The notes beneath the pieces were generated by a model, which was given only the letters and a program-made list of their open reading frames with translations, was not told the origin of the DNA and made no database searches. Shown one piece after another: positions 1 to 11,373 of a DNA stretch of 64,000 bases. The position numbers and the translations under genes are program-made. Position 1 is the stretch's first letter; every line of letters begins with the position of its first letter. This DNA is from Rhizoclosmatium globosum (Eukaryota > Chytridiomycota > Chytridiomycetes > Chytridiales > Chytriomycetaceae). The stretch is from NCBI GenBank assembly GCA_002104985.1, contig MCGO01000060.1, positions 186,001 to 250,000 on the forward strand, given 5' to 3'.

Positions 1-3000
1 CACTGGGAAATACACTGATACGGTGAAGAAATCAGTTGCTTACTCATGCATACAAAATACTGGAAAGAACTTGAGTGAGGTGCTTGTTGTTTCGAGAGTC
101 CTCACCATTCCGACTGGTTCTTTACATTTGGTTGACGGTGGAGTGCTGGCCATGGACTATTTCATTGATGTTCCTATAAAAGGATTGTTGATGGGAGGGT
201 ACGACGACAATGCAAATGGGCTTGGCGGACTTGGCGGAGTTGGCGTTGTGAGTTAAAATACGAAAACATAGACAAAGCACTCACCATTATTTTTGATGAC
301 AGGTTTACATCTCGTTCATGGACGAGAAAGGTAAAGTCCTTCAAGAAGACTTTGATGTCGACGAAGACGGAGCTGCAGAATTCCAGATTGTGTCAGGGGC
401 AATGGACACGTACGAAATAATGATCCCGCGAGGAACAAGAAGTCTCAAAATAACAGTCGTTGCGGCTAATACACCTGTCTTTTGTATTGGAAAGTTTTCT
501 GTCTTTCTGTTCAAGTTTGCAATGGAGAACGCGGAGCAAATGCAACAGGTTGTGAATATTACTTTCATAATTGCAACTGCTATGATATTTGTTGTTCCTA
601 TTCTTTTGTGGGCTATTGCGAAAAGGGAAAGGGATGGAAAGAAGCGTTTGTAAGTCTTTCCTCATGAATTGAATGTCTTTAACGTTTTGATTCAATCAAG
701 GAAAATGCTTGACTTAGTTCACGTTCAAGGATCTCGTGTTATTCGAGCAGTTTATTTTATTCTCTCAGTCTCGTTTCTTTTCAAAACATATCAGTGGCTT
801 ACAGCCCCACAAAGTTCGAAACTTGGGACTCTACCAATTTTCTCAGGAATCAGTTCAAATAGCCTCAATTCAAGTACTGCTACCAAAGTATTGAAGACTC
901 CTGTGTTTATGCTCTGTTTCCTTGCGATCGGGCTTCTGTTTTGGCCTATTGCCATGTGCTACGCGCACATTAATGAAGGTAACTTCTGACCCATTACTGT
1001 AATCGAATTTGTAACTAATTTTTGGATGCGAAGGATCGCGTGTTGCCGCTGTATTTGGGCTGTTGGCAACCGCCAATATGGCCATCTTGAGAATGGGAAT
1101 TCAGTACTTGCAGCACAATCCACTGGAGACTATGTTGAAAGACGCTTTATACCAATGTAAGTTCATGCTGATACATCGGTACTTCTTGACATATTTTACG
1201 TAGCAATCGAAATCTTAGCATATTTAACCGTCGTTGTATACTTTGCTTTTTCTATTATTGAGGTGTGTGGTTTCGACTTTCGCTGTCCTTCATTAATGAT
1301 CACCATCAGCCTGGTCGATTTGAAAACGTGATTCGTAAAACAAATTTTCGAAACGCAATCCATGTGATGGGATTACTGCGTAAGATTGATGTTCCGCCTG
1401 TAAAATTGTCAGATATTGAGGAGGCGGAAAAGAAACCGCTTGGAATCGGTGAAAGAATCAAGCAACTTGTTTTCGGAAGGGTGAGCATACCACTTCTTTT
1501 AAACATTTGCTGATAGTACGCGAAGGACCTTCGGCCAATTTGGGTACGGGGACGAAAGTATCAAGGAGAATCTTTAAAAAGCAAGATTCGAACTCGCCTG
1601 TTGAAAGCTCCAACTCGATTGATTGCCGCAATGTTCATGATGTTCATTTTCACATACGTCCAGTTTGTTTTGTAAGTGTTTTCTCGACGCTATTCCCAAT
1701 CATTAATGTGGTCCAACAGCTTCCTTGATAAAGTTTTCTCCGATACTCCACAATATTCTTGTCAACTTGGCCTCGCTACAAGCTCAATGGCGCAAGCGTT
1801 TTCTTTAGTCAGCAAAGTCGTGGGGATGATCGTAAATGTTCCTTTGTTTGGGGCTACATTGACTGGCGCGTTGAGCTCGTTCAAGAACATTGGAAATCCG
1901 ATCATTCTGCTCAAGAATATGATTAATGGTTCTGCTGTTGCTGCTTGTGTGATTAGCGCTGCTATTTTGGTGTTCAACATGATCGACTTGGCATTTGTTT
2001 TCCATCGTGACATTTCAATGTTGAGAAAAGGAAATTATGGGTTTATGACGGAACATGAGCGTAAGAGTGTTTCAAGTGGTTTTGCTGCTCAATTTATGGG
2101 AATTCAGGTTGGCTTTTCATTTATTGGTACCATTTGTAAGTAGCTTCGCATCTTTTTGGGTGATGATAAAGGTAACTGATTCTAAAACAAGACACTCTGG
2201 CGTTTATGCGAATTTCGTGCTTTATGTTGGCTGGTCTGGTTAAATCCGCAGCCTTCAGAAACTTTCTTTGGAGATTCGTATTGCAGTTGAGTTTCATTCG
2301 AGATCACTGAGAATGTCTAACTTACCCCTTCAATAGAAACGGTTTCATTCTCGTTGCTGCTGCCGTTTCCATCGTCCTCTCTATTACCCAACAGCTCATC
2401 GTAAACAATTTGTTCGTCGAGCATTATGAAGTACATGTCCCAGACAGAAAAAAGCCGGTAAAAGTCACCACAGGGTTCTGGTTGTCGAGTTTGAACAAGT
2501 ATAATCAAATTGACTGTGAGTCCTTATTCCCATCATTGTCGACATTAATTGACGCATTGCAATCAGACTTCTTCTTGTTCCCCAACCTTATTGGCGGTAT
2601 CCTCGGATTCTTGGGAAACATTGTGTTTGGAATAATAGGATCGGCTGTATTTTCCTACCGAGTTGATAAAGCCAACATGATTCCCATGTTTTCCAGACGG
2701 CCTGTTTATCTCTCGTGGCTGCTGCAAGAGCACCATCATAGCAGTAAGTTCTCATTTACTTAAAATACAACAATTTAATGACATAATTCAGATCCCGTTG
2801 TTATGGTAGCTCTTAAGCTGATCGACAATCGGAAGAGTGACATTAGTGACTTAAATTCAGTCAAAGTACTTTCTTCTTCCTTGAATCGACCGTCCAAGTA
2901 CGGGTATCAACCTCTCGGATCCAGCGAAAGGTCTTCACCAGTTTCTTTCTATTCATCAATCAATACGAAACGTGCGCGAACAAAGTGGTTCCTTGCCTAC

Positions 3001-3225
3001 ACTCTTATCAAGAACCCGTCTTTGATTGCATATAGGAAACAACGTGTCCAGGAGACGCTTTTAGCGGAATGGGTCAGTGAGAATGAAGCTGTTCGCATCC
3101 GTGCAGAAGTGTTGAAGAATTATGAGGGAAATTCGGAGAAAACATTAATGGATACGCGACGAATGATGAGGGAAGTTGAAGTTGAGTTGTGGAAGAAGGA
3201 GAAAAGGGGGAAAAGTAACTACTAA
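1..3225 (+). CDS. STRA6-like retinoid transporter homologue, copy 1 (5' end outside window)
   Basis: Polytopic membrane protein related to STRA6, the vertebrate receptor/transporter that moves retinol across the plasma membrane. The C-terminus carries WFLAYTLIKNPSL followed by YRK, matching the (R)W-LAYTL--NP-L---RK signature I know from the end of vertebrate STRA6. Twelve exons join in phase: 2-247, 303-649, 701-978, 1034-1156, 1204-1262, 1310-1480, 1517-1671, 1720-2135, 2192-2285, 2337-2515, 2567-2743, 2792-3225. An N-terminal extracellular-type region is followed by many hydrophobic segments (for example near 560-640, 890-960, 1220-1260, 1630-1670, 2560-2660). It is colinear with the complete copy at 5593-9076, with matching intron positions, so the missing part is the signal peptide and first ~100 residues. 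One intron (1481-1516) is only 36 nt; the one at 2286 uses a GTTGAG donor. Ligand is inferred, not shown. Confidence 0.72.
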
Positions 3226-3277
3226 GAATACAAGGGACACACTTTTTTAGATATGGAGATTATAAACAATCATGTAT

Positions 3278-4300
3278 TTATTGTTGCTTGACTTGGAACG
3301 AAGTTTCGAAGCCACGAAGAACGTTGGTCACGTTTCTTCCAATTGCTGGAATATCGTAGCCTCCCTCCATAACAAAGAGAGTTGGTCTTCTTAGACTGGC
3401 AATTATCCTTCCCATCTCCGTGTAGCAATCGCTTGTAAGCAAGAAATTGCCCACGACATCATCAACGAATGTATCGACACCAAGCGAAACCACAATTATT
3501 TGAGGATCATATTCCATGATTCGAGTATCAATGACGCTTTTTAACGCAGCAATATATTCTGAATCGCGGGTCCCGATTGGAAGTGGGATATTAATGTTGA
3601 ATCCCCTGCCATTTCCCTCTCCTTCTTCAGAGCCCTTGCCCCAATACATGGGATAATCTGGAGATCCATGAAGGGATACATATAGAGGATTTGATTCTTT
3701 GTAAAATATTGATTGGGTTCCATTTCCTGAAACGCGATAAGTAAGACATGTTAAACATCATTCAAACAAACCATGATGATAATCAATATCAAGAATACAG
3801 ACTCTTTCAATTTTCTTGGTTTCAATGAGATGCCTCACAGCGATAGCAGCGTTGTTGAAGAAACAGTATCCACCACACAAATCCTATCATTTCGAATTTG
3901 CAACAGCAGCCTCAAAGGTTCCTTCCGCAATAATTCCAGTCATATCAAAACAAAAGTATCCAGGCATTCCCATCATCCCACCAGTCTCGTTGCCCCCATT
4001 TGCAAAGTCCCGAACTGCAAAGGCATCAGGAAACACTCCGTCACGGTTTCCGCCCCTTGAAATCCACTTTTCGTAAGCGTCTTTGAAGTAGGATATGTAT
4101 TCTTTGGTGTGTACTCTTTCGATGGGTGCCATGCCATAGCCCGCTGGTTCAATCAACTCGAATTCGTCACCATAGCTTTTGAGAGATTGAAGGATCTGTT
4201 CAACGCGTTGCGGAGTCTCTTTGAAGGGCACAAACTGGCCTAGCTCCAGTTCCTTTGGTGGATAATGCTTGGCGTGAATTGGGGTATACACAACTTTCAT
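3278..4300 (-). pseudogene. Internally deleted acetylpolyamine amidohydrolase-like copy
   Basis: Close paralogue of the gene at 4347-5500, lying directly downstream in the same direction. It starts the same way (MKVVYTPIHAKH at 4300) and ends with the full C-terminal part (LFVMEGGYDIPAIG). Near 3880-3890 the coding sequence jumps from the residues matching GTF-AAVA of the paralogue straight to the sequence matching the end of the paralogue's first intron and DLCGGYCFFNN. About 45 codons plus most of an intron are missing, including the RPPGHHA segment with the catalytic His pair. The junction reads into TGA and then TAG, and no usable donor site rescues the frame. The second intron (3771-3727) is intact. 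The rest of the gene is well preserved, so the loss looks recent. The remaining possibility is a truncated N-terminal protein of about 140 residues. Confidence 0.75.
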
Positions 4301-4346
4301 ATTTTGAGAAAGATATCTAAAAAATGTCGTTTCGTATGGAAATATT

Positions 4347-5500
4347 TCACTTTCCAAATCTGTGGTCAAAGCCACGAAGTACATTCGTCACGTTTGTTCC
4401 GATCGCAGGAATATCGTAGCCGCCTTCCATAACAAACAACGTCTGCTTCCCGAGGCTCGCGATAACATTTCCAATCTCCGTATAGCAATCACTGGTGAGC
4501 AAAAAGTTTCCGACAGTGTCCTCGATGAACGTGTCAACGCCAAGTGAGACAACAATAACATCGGGGTCGTACTCGGAAATACGTGTTTCGACAACTGTTT
4601 TCAGTGCATGAATGTACTCTGGGTCGCGTGTTCCGAGCGGAAGTGGTACGTTAACGTTGAAGCCCTTTCCTTCCCCTTCGCCATCTTCATCAACATCACC
4701 CCAATACATGGGATAATCTGGAGATCCATGGAGCGAGACATAAAGTGGGTTGGATTCTTTATAAAAGATTGATTGAGTTCCGTTTCCTTCAGTTTGCGAG
4801 TTTAGTCTTTGTGCCCGATTCAGCGGGAAGAAACCAACCGTGATGGTAATCGATGTCCAGAATACACACTTTTCCAACCTTCTTTTGTTCAATGAGATAT
4901 CTTGTTGCAATCGATGCATTGTTGAAGAAACAGTATCCTCCACATAAATCCTGTATTAATATTAGTAAGTGTCCAAATGAATCAAGAATAATCCCTTACC
5001 TCCTGTGCATGATGTCCTGGAGGTCTACACAGCGCAAACGCACTTGTTTGATGCAAATCAACCATCAAATCAGCAGCAGTAAGCACAACATTCACAGCCG
5101 CAACCGCCGCAACAAAAGTACCTTCAGCAATAACACCCTCCAAATCAAAGCAATAAAATCCCGGTTCACCAAGGTCTCCCCCGCTTTTCTTTCCCCCATT
5201 CGCAAACTGTCTCACTGCCAAATACTCGGGAAAGACGCCATCTGGATTCCCGCCTCGTTTAACCCACTTTTCATATGCGTTTTGAAAGTATGCTATGTAG
5301 TCCTTTGTGTGCACTCGCTTGATGGGCTCCATCCCGTGGTCCACTGGGTCTGCTAGCTCAAACTCGCTGCCAAAGCTGGCCAAGGATGCAAGGATCTGGT
5401 CGACCCGCTGAGGACTTTCTTTGAAGGGGACAAAGCGACCGAGAGAGAATGAAACGGGTGGATTGTGTCGTGCGTGGACGGGTGAGTAGACTACTTTCAT
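4347..5500 (-). CDS. Acetylpolyamine amidohydrolase-like deacetylase (HDAC superfamily)
   Basis: Zinc-dependent deacetylase of the arginase/HDAC fold, closest to bacterial acetylpolyamine amidohydrolases, which remove acetyl groups from acetylated polyamines such as acetylputrescine and acetylspermidine. Three exons, 5500-5000, 4950-4839 and 4786-4347, give 350 residues, the usual family length (about 340). Visible motifs are RPPGHHA (His163-His164), DIDYHHGNGTQ (zinc ligands at about D201 and H203), VSLGVDTF (third zinc Asp) and MEGGYDIP (catalytic Tyr). The start MKVVYSPVHARH matches the family N-terminus. The best-known members are bacterial, so an ancient transfer is possible, but the two introns show it is settled in this genome. 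A deleted tandem copy follows at 3278-4300. A class II HDAC acting on protein is the alternative, but the GNGTQ--F and LHG-P spacing favours the polyamine type. Confidence 0.85.
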
Positions 5501-5592
5501 TGGCGTGTTTTTGTGAAGGAATTAATACGATACATTTAAGCTTAATTATCCATTACTCGGTTTAGTGTTCTGCTTCGAAGATCTTCGTAAAA

Positions 5593-8500
5593 ATGAGGCT
5601 TTGGCTTCTCCCGATTCTGCTGTCAAACACTGTCACGTTAATACGGGCTCTCTCATTGATGGATCTTCCAATATGCTTTGATTCGAGAACCTATGGAAAG
5701 TACGATATCGTGAAACAGACGCCTTTGTTTGGAACAGACTTCTTCAAAGATGGTTGGCAGCTGACATGGCGCCAAGACACAGGAAACGCGGCGAATATGA
5801 GTGATTTGATATCTGTCGATCCTTCGTCTGTGTCAGTAAACAAGTTTCCGTACTTTTCAGACAAGGGAACTGTTGACATGACCTATTCCTGCATCAACAA
5901 TGTTGGCCCCGAACAAATCGTTCTGGCAAGCCGGACAATGTTTATCCCTGAAGAATTATTCGGTGCTTCCGATGAAGGGATCCTTGCTTTTGATTTCTTT
6001 CTCAGTAATCAGCTTGTCTCACTGGACGTTTTACGTTTCTTGGAGACAAACGCATCTTCTGATGAGCCAACTCCAACCCTTCAGATTCATTACGTTAGTT
6101 TTTTGAATCTCCTCTTAACGCTTCCAGCTCAATCGTACCACAGGTCAACTTCACCTTCCTCGACTCAACACACAATATCCAAGGATATCACTACGAAACA
6201 GATCTCCAAGCATCCTCATCAGGCTACGGCGTAAGCAACAAAACCGTCAAACTGCCTCAGTATACGCGACACATTCGAATGGAGGTTCAAGGAAACGGCA
6301 CCGAACTAAATGGCGCCAGCTTCTGTCTAGGTCGATACGCGATATTCGTATGTAAGTCTCCACCCCCGCCTCTCAAAAAAAACCCACTCAACAAATCTCT
6401 CCCTCCCCAGACCCAATCCAAGTCGCAAACCGCCAATTCTTCCAAAACTTAGTAAACTTCACCTTCCTCGTCGCACTCGCATTAATCCCCATAATCCCTA
6501 CCGCAATGATCCTCGAATCACAATGGTTCGGCCACAGGACACTCAAAATGCTGGATCTCGTGCATACACAGGGATCCCGCTTGATCAGGGCAATGTTTTA
6601 TAGCTTGTGCTGCTCGTTTTTGTATATTACGTATCAATGGCTTACGTCGTCTTCGACGTCGGCGTACCGCGTTTTACCGCTGTTTTCGGGGTTGGATTCT
6701 GATCCGCTTAAGAATACGTCAACGTCGAAAATGTTTCGCACGCCTGTGTTTATGTTGTGTTTCTTGGTGATTGGTGCGTTGTTTTGGCCAATTGCTATAT
6801 GTTATGGACATGTGAATGAGGGGAGTCGAGGGGCGGCTGGGCTTGGGTTCTTGGCGACGTTGAATATGGGAGTATTACGGTTTGGGATTCAGTATCTGCA
6901 GATGGATCCGTTAGAGAGCGTGGCTTATTCGATATTGTATCATGGTTTGTTTTGCGTTTGATTGGCCATTTGTGGATTGATGGTTAAATCATAGGGTTTG
7001 AACTGATTGCATATATCGCGATTATCACGTACTTTGCTATTAATATTATGGAGCCAGCGAGATGGGAAAATCGGATCCGGAAGACACATTTCAAAGACGT
7101 TGTTCATGTTGTTGCGCTCCTCCGGCATATCAAGGACGAACATATGGAGGATGGGAACGATGGATCTGAATCAATGAGAATTATGACTAGAATCAAGAAA
7201 TATTTTCGTCTTGATGAAAAGGACGCGAGGCCAATCTGGTTGCGAGGGAGAAGGAAGAAGTTTCGAAAAGTATCAGTTGCTTTGACGACACTCGAATGCC
7301 TTCGAAAAGCGCCAGTCAGACTCGTCGCAGTCATTTTCATGATTGTTTTGTTTACGTACATGGAATTCGTAGTGTAAGTCCCCACTTTGATATCACCTTC
7401 ATCAAAACTAAACAATCGAGTTAAGATTCCTTGCAACAATATTCAACTCAACCCCCCAAATATCATGCACACTCGGCCTCTTGAGCGCATCAATCGCCCA
7501 ACTTTTTGACACGACCGACAACATCAGTTTCTTTGGAAAGTCAATCACAGTTCTCAAGGACCTCCAAAAACTGGGGAACCCCGTCGACCTCTTCCAACGC
7601 ATGACGCAAGGGTCTTCTATATTCGCGTGTTTCTTGACAGCGCTAATTCTTGGGTTTAATATCATTGACTTGAGTGTTACGTTTCAAAGGGATTTGGGGA
7701 GATTGAGAGTTGGGGAATATGGATTCATGTCTGATGGGGAGCGAAAACAAGTTAGTAGTGCTATGGCTAGTCAGTTTATGGGGATTCAAGTTGGGTTTGC
7801 TTTTATCGGATCGCTGTGTAAGTGTAACGTGTATCGACGATTGTAGAAGGATGCGAATTAAATCGTACTCGACAGACACGCTCTTCTTCATGCAAGTTCT
7901 TTGTTTCTTCCTCAGCTGTTTCTTTGTTTCCAGCTACCTTCGTGAAGTTCTTGTAAACCTAGTCACTCAGTTAAGAGTCCCTCTTTCTCCGACAACTTGT
8001 TAACCGCGTTGAACAGAAATGGAGTGCTCATAATCGCAGCCGTCGTTTCCTTCCTCCTCACAATCGTTCAAAGCCTCATCATTAATCGCTTTTACGTTTC
8101 GCATTATGATGCTTCAATTCCTGAAACTGCAGAGACAATTAAAGTGAGCACAAAGTTTTGGCTGAAAGACTTGAACAAGTACAACCAAATCGATTGTAAT
8201 GCTCCCTCTTTACCCCTGCACGTTCCAAGGAGCTGATATCCAACACAGATGTGTTTCTTTTCCCAAATCTCATAACAGGACTCCTCACGTTCCTCGCATC
8301 CATCTTAACTGGTTTACTCGGCTCAGCGATATTTTCCTACCGAATCGATAAACGAAGCGTTATTCCATCCCTCAGCAAGACACCTGTCTACTTAAGCTGG
8401 GTGATTCAAGAGCATCATCACAACAGTTGAGTCTAAATATCCCTTTGCTTTGAAAGATATTAACCATGCAACCACAGACCCAGTCGTCCTCGTCGCCGTC

Positions 8501-9076
8501 AAACTGTTCCGCGAAATGACTCTCCCCGACCATCTTTCTCCATTAAAAACATTTACAGCCGTACACGGACGAATTCAAGAGGAAGTCCGAGAAAAGAAGA
8601 GGGAGAAGGAAGAAACTATGTATTCACTTGCTGTTTCTCTTTCGCTGAGGAGTATGGAGGAAGAGCTTGATAGTTTGGAAGATGGGAAGGACGGGAAGGA
8701 ATGTGAGTGTGAAGGTGAGGGTGTAAAGAGTATGGACACGTTGGCGGAAGTGGTTGATTGTAAGCGAGGGAATATTCGCGCCAGAATACGATGGTTCCTC
8801 GCGTATACACTCATCAAGAATCCTGGATTGGTTGGGTATCGGAAACAAAGGGTTCAAGAAACGTTGCTTGCGTTATGGGTGTATGAACATGAAGCCGTAA
8901 CTGTTCGGAGAGAATTGATGCGAGGGTTTGAAGGCGGGTTCGAGAAAGAGGTGAAGGAGGCGAAAGAGAGTATGCGGAGGATGGAGGTTGATTTGTGGAG
9001 GTGTGAGAGACTTGTTGGGAAGAGGAAGGGAGGGGAAGGAAGTGGGAGTTTGACAATTCGAAGTAATAAAGGTTGA
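5593..9076 (+). CDS. STRA6-like retinoid transporter homologue, copy 2 (complete)
   Basis: Complete paralogue of the gene at 1-3225, 1020 residues from nine exons: 5593-6093, 6144-6351, 6411-6944, 6995-7373, 7426-7817, 7876-7969, 8017-8195, 8249-8425, 8478-9076. The start Met begins a hydrophobic signal-type leader (MRLWLLPILLSNTV). A Cys-containing extracytoplasmic domain of about 250 residues follows, then repeated membrane segments with soluble loops, and a long charged cytosolic stretch rich in Glu and Lys near residues 860-940. The end has WFLAYTLIKNPGL and YRKQRVQETLLALW, matching vertebrate STRA6 (W-LAYTL--NP). NKYNQIDY plus LFPNLI and the QEHHHNNPVV block are shared with copy 1. The last intron (8426-8477) uses the GTTGAG donor. 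STRA6 imports retinol in animals; the same role here is inference. The fungal proteins are longer than human STRA6 (about 670 residues) because of the N-terminal domain. Confidence 0.75.
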
Positions 9077-9173
9077 ATGTGTAAAGAGAAAAATAAGGGG
9101 ATTGAACGGAAGCATGGTTTATTTGGTTTTTGTGTTTTCTACTAGATTTGGTTGGTGGTTCCAGTGGGAGGTC

Positions 9174-10069
9174 TCATCGCACAGACACACCCTGAGCATT
9201 CCGCCGAACTTGAGGATCCATTCCAATCAACACAAATGCAAATGTTTTAAGCCCTTTAGCAACACCCACGGCAGCAGCACCAATATCCAAAGCCCCCACT
9301 TCGGCACGAAGAGCAGGAGTCAAGAGTTCCGAGTTTGCCTTCCACCATCTTTTGTTGTATTCCATGTGACGAGATTGGTTGCTTTGGAGGTATGATTTGT
9401 AGAAACGAGAAAAGTCGGCGGGTGTTGGTGGGTTTCCAGTTAATGTGATGACTGTTTGGATCGATGGATTAGCAAGATTGATTTGTCATTGTAGGGATTT
9501 CGAAGGGATGATTCCTCTGACTGACTGACAGTAGAGTGTTTAGGGCCTTCCTCCCTCACAACATCACATGACAGTGTCAATGTCAGAGTGACACATTGTT
9601 CCTCTTCTGTCTATCGCACACCCAGCCAGTCCTCCTCCAGTCCTTCTCTTCTTCAACTGATTCCAATCGACAGACACGCACCATTATCTTCGAACTGGGC
9701 CTTGGCATTGGCAAAGTGGGTGTTGTTGTGTTCCCAGAACGAGTGGTGCATCAGCTGGATGTCCTGGCGAAGGCGGTTGTACTCGGCCATCTAAGTACAA
9801 GTTATTGCAAGTTATTACAAGTTATTAGATGGTTTAAGGGTGGGTTATTAGACATGCGATAGGACATTCGAAGGTAGATCCCACTCGAACAAACGAACCT
9901 CTTTTGATTCGCTTTGTCCTTTGAATCGCACCAGTCGAATCTGGCTCACAGGATGCGGCGATGATGCCTCAACTCGCTGAAGGACAATCGATGTCGTCGA
10001 AAGCGTTCGTTGGTGGATGCCCTTGAACATTGGATTTGGGCGAGAAAAACGAGAAAAGAAAGAATACAT
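9174..10069 (-). CDS. COA8: Mitochondrial COA8/APOPT1-family protein
   Basis: Homologue of COA8 (APOPT1), a mitochondrial matrix protein that protects or promotes assembly of cytochrome c oxidase. Exons about 10069-9854, 9790-9682 and 9451-9174 give about 200 residues. The N-terminus is a clear mitochondrial presequence: Arg, Ser and aromatic rich, no acidic residues in the first 25. It is followed by SPHPVSQIRLVRF, the family SP-PVS-IR-VRF block. Later come EYNRLRQDIQLMHHSFWEHN, matching the LR---Q--N--FW--N signature, and FSRFYKSYLQSNQSRHMEYN, matching the FYK-FL--N---HM-YN block. The second intron (9681-9452) is long for this window at 230 nt. The donor of the first intron is uncertain (9853 or 9865); both leave the conserved blocks intact. 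It stands alone, head-to-tail with the UIM gene upstream. Confidence 0.82.
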
Positions 10070-10109
10070 TCGAATTACTTAATTAGTTAAATATAAATAG
10101 AAGAGGAAA

Positions 10110-11373
10110 TCAAAAGGCTCTCTCCTTTCCCTTCCACTTCTTGTCATGGTGACTATCCTCCTCTTCAGTGGCTGCATAGTAGCAAGCTCTGTCATTCTCA
10201 ACATCTGATCCAACTTCCTCATCCATTCCCATTCCCATTCCAACACTCGACATCATCCGCTCCTCAAACTCACGTCGAGACATTTCAATCGCCATCATCA
10301 ACGCTACATCCTCATCATACTCTTCAGCAGTGATTCTTGGTCTACTCTTTACCACCAATTTCTCCTCCACATCCTGCACCCCATCCGACCCGTTCTCATC
10401 CACATTCGAGCATTCATCAGACGAAGGAATAACCTCCTCCTTCTCAACAAACCCCACATGTTGTGCATGGTTGTACTTTACACGTTCACGCGCTTCAATC
10501 AACGAAAGCGCCAACACCTGCTGAAGCTCTCTGAATTCATCGTCATTCAGCCCAGAAGAAACGTCACTTGTCGCTGATCGATGAGACGCGAACGAATTAA
10601 TGCTGCGTGCAAAGTAATCTTGATCTTGAATATGGTCTTGGGGTGGTGCGTCAACAGCAAGAGGTTGGAGTGACTGGGTGCTTGGTTTCTGAAGTAGAAT
10701 TTGGATTGGACTTGGATCAGTTTCCGTGATGGGAGATGGGAATGCCAGTTGAGGAATAACCTCCTGTTTAGTCATAGGTAGAAAAAAAGGAGGCGTCTTA
10801 GTTGATTCCAACATCCATCACACAAAAAAACAACGGTCTCACCTGGCTAGGAACTTTCGCAACTCCATCATCTTCATGCATAACACTATCCTCAATCTCA
10901 ACATTATAATAAATGTCCTCTTCATCGCTATCATCATACACAGTCCCACTCTGCAACCAATCCCTCACTTTCCTCACAGAATCGAATTCCTGTGCACGCT
11001 CGTGCTTCCACTCATGCACCGCTGGTAAGTCATCCACGCTTCGTGGCGTCAAGTTCTGTTTCACCGTGTCACTGTTGTTGGTGAGGGACTTGGCAAGCGT
11101 TGTAAGCGTGTAATGGGACTTGAGTTGTTTCTTGCGGAGCTCGGTGGAGTCTGGGTACGACTTTACTGGAAGGGGTGTGTCGATTTGGATTGGTTTGGTG
11201 TCAGGTTCGAGGAGGTCTTGGTGGGAGAAGTTGGAGGACGCGATGGATGAGAGGGAGAGGGATGAGATTGCGATTGTGCTGAGAGAGTTTGTGGGGGCGT
11301 CGCGGGTTGGTTTGAAGAGGGTTGGGTCGTCGGAGAGGGGTGGACGAGAGACTGTGAATGTGGTTTGGTGCAT
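10110..11373 (-). CDS. Disordered protein with two ubiquitin-interacting-motif-like helices
   Basis: Two exons, 11373-10843 and 10763-10110, encode 394 residues. Most of the chain is Ser, Asp and Glu rich and probably disordered. Two segments in the C-terminal half look like ubiquitin-interacting motifs: DDEFRELQQVLALSLIEARE and, about 75 residues later, EYDEDVALMMAIEMSRREFE. Both have the acidic lead-in, the central hydrophobic/Ala position and the conserved Ser four residues on. The N-terminal half holds WKHERAQEFDSVRKVRDWL, a likely short helix, and an acidic DDSDEEDIYY patch that could be a casein-kinase target. No enzyme domain is visible. A role as a ubiquitin-binding adaptor is inferred from the motifs only. 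I do not recognise an orthologue. Confidence 0.7.
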
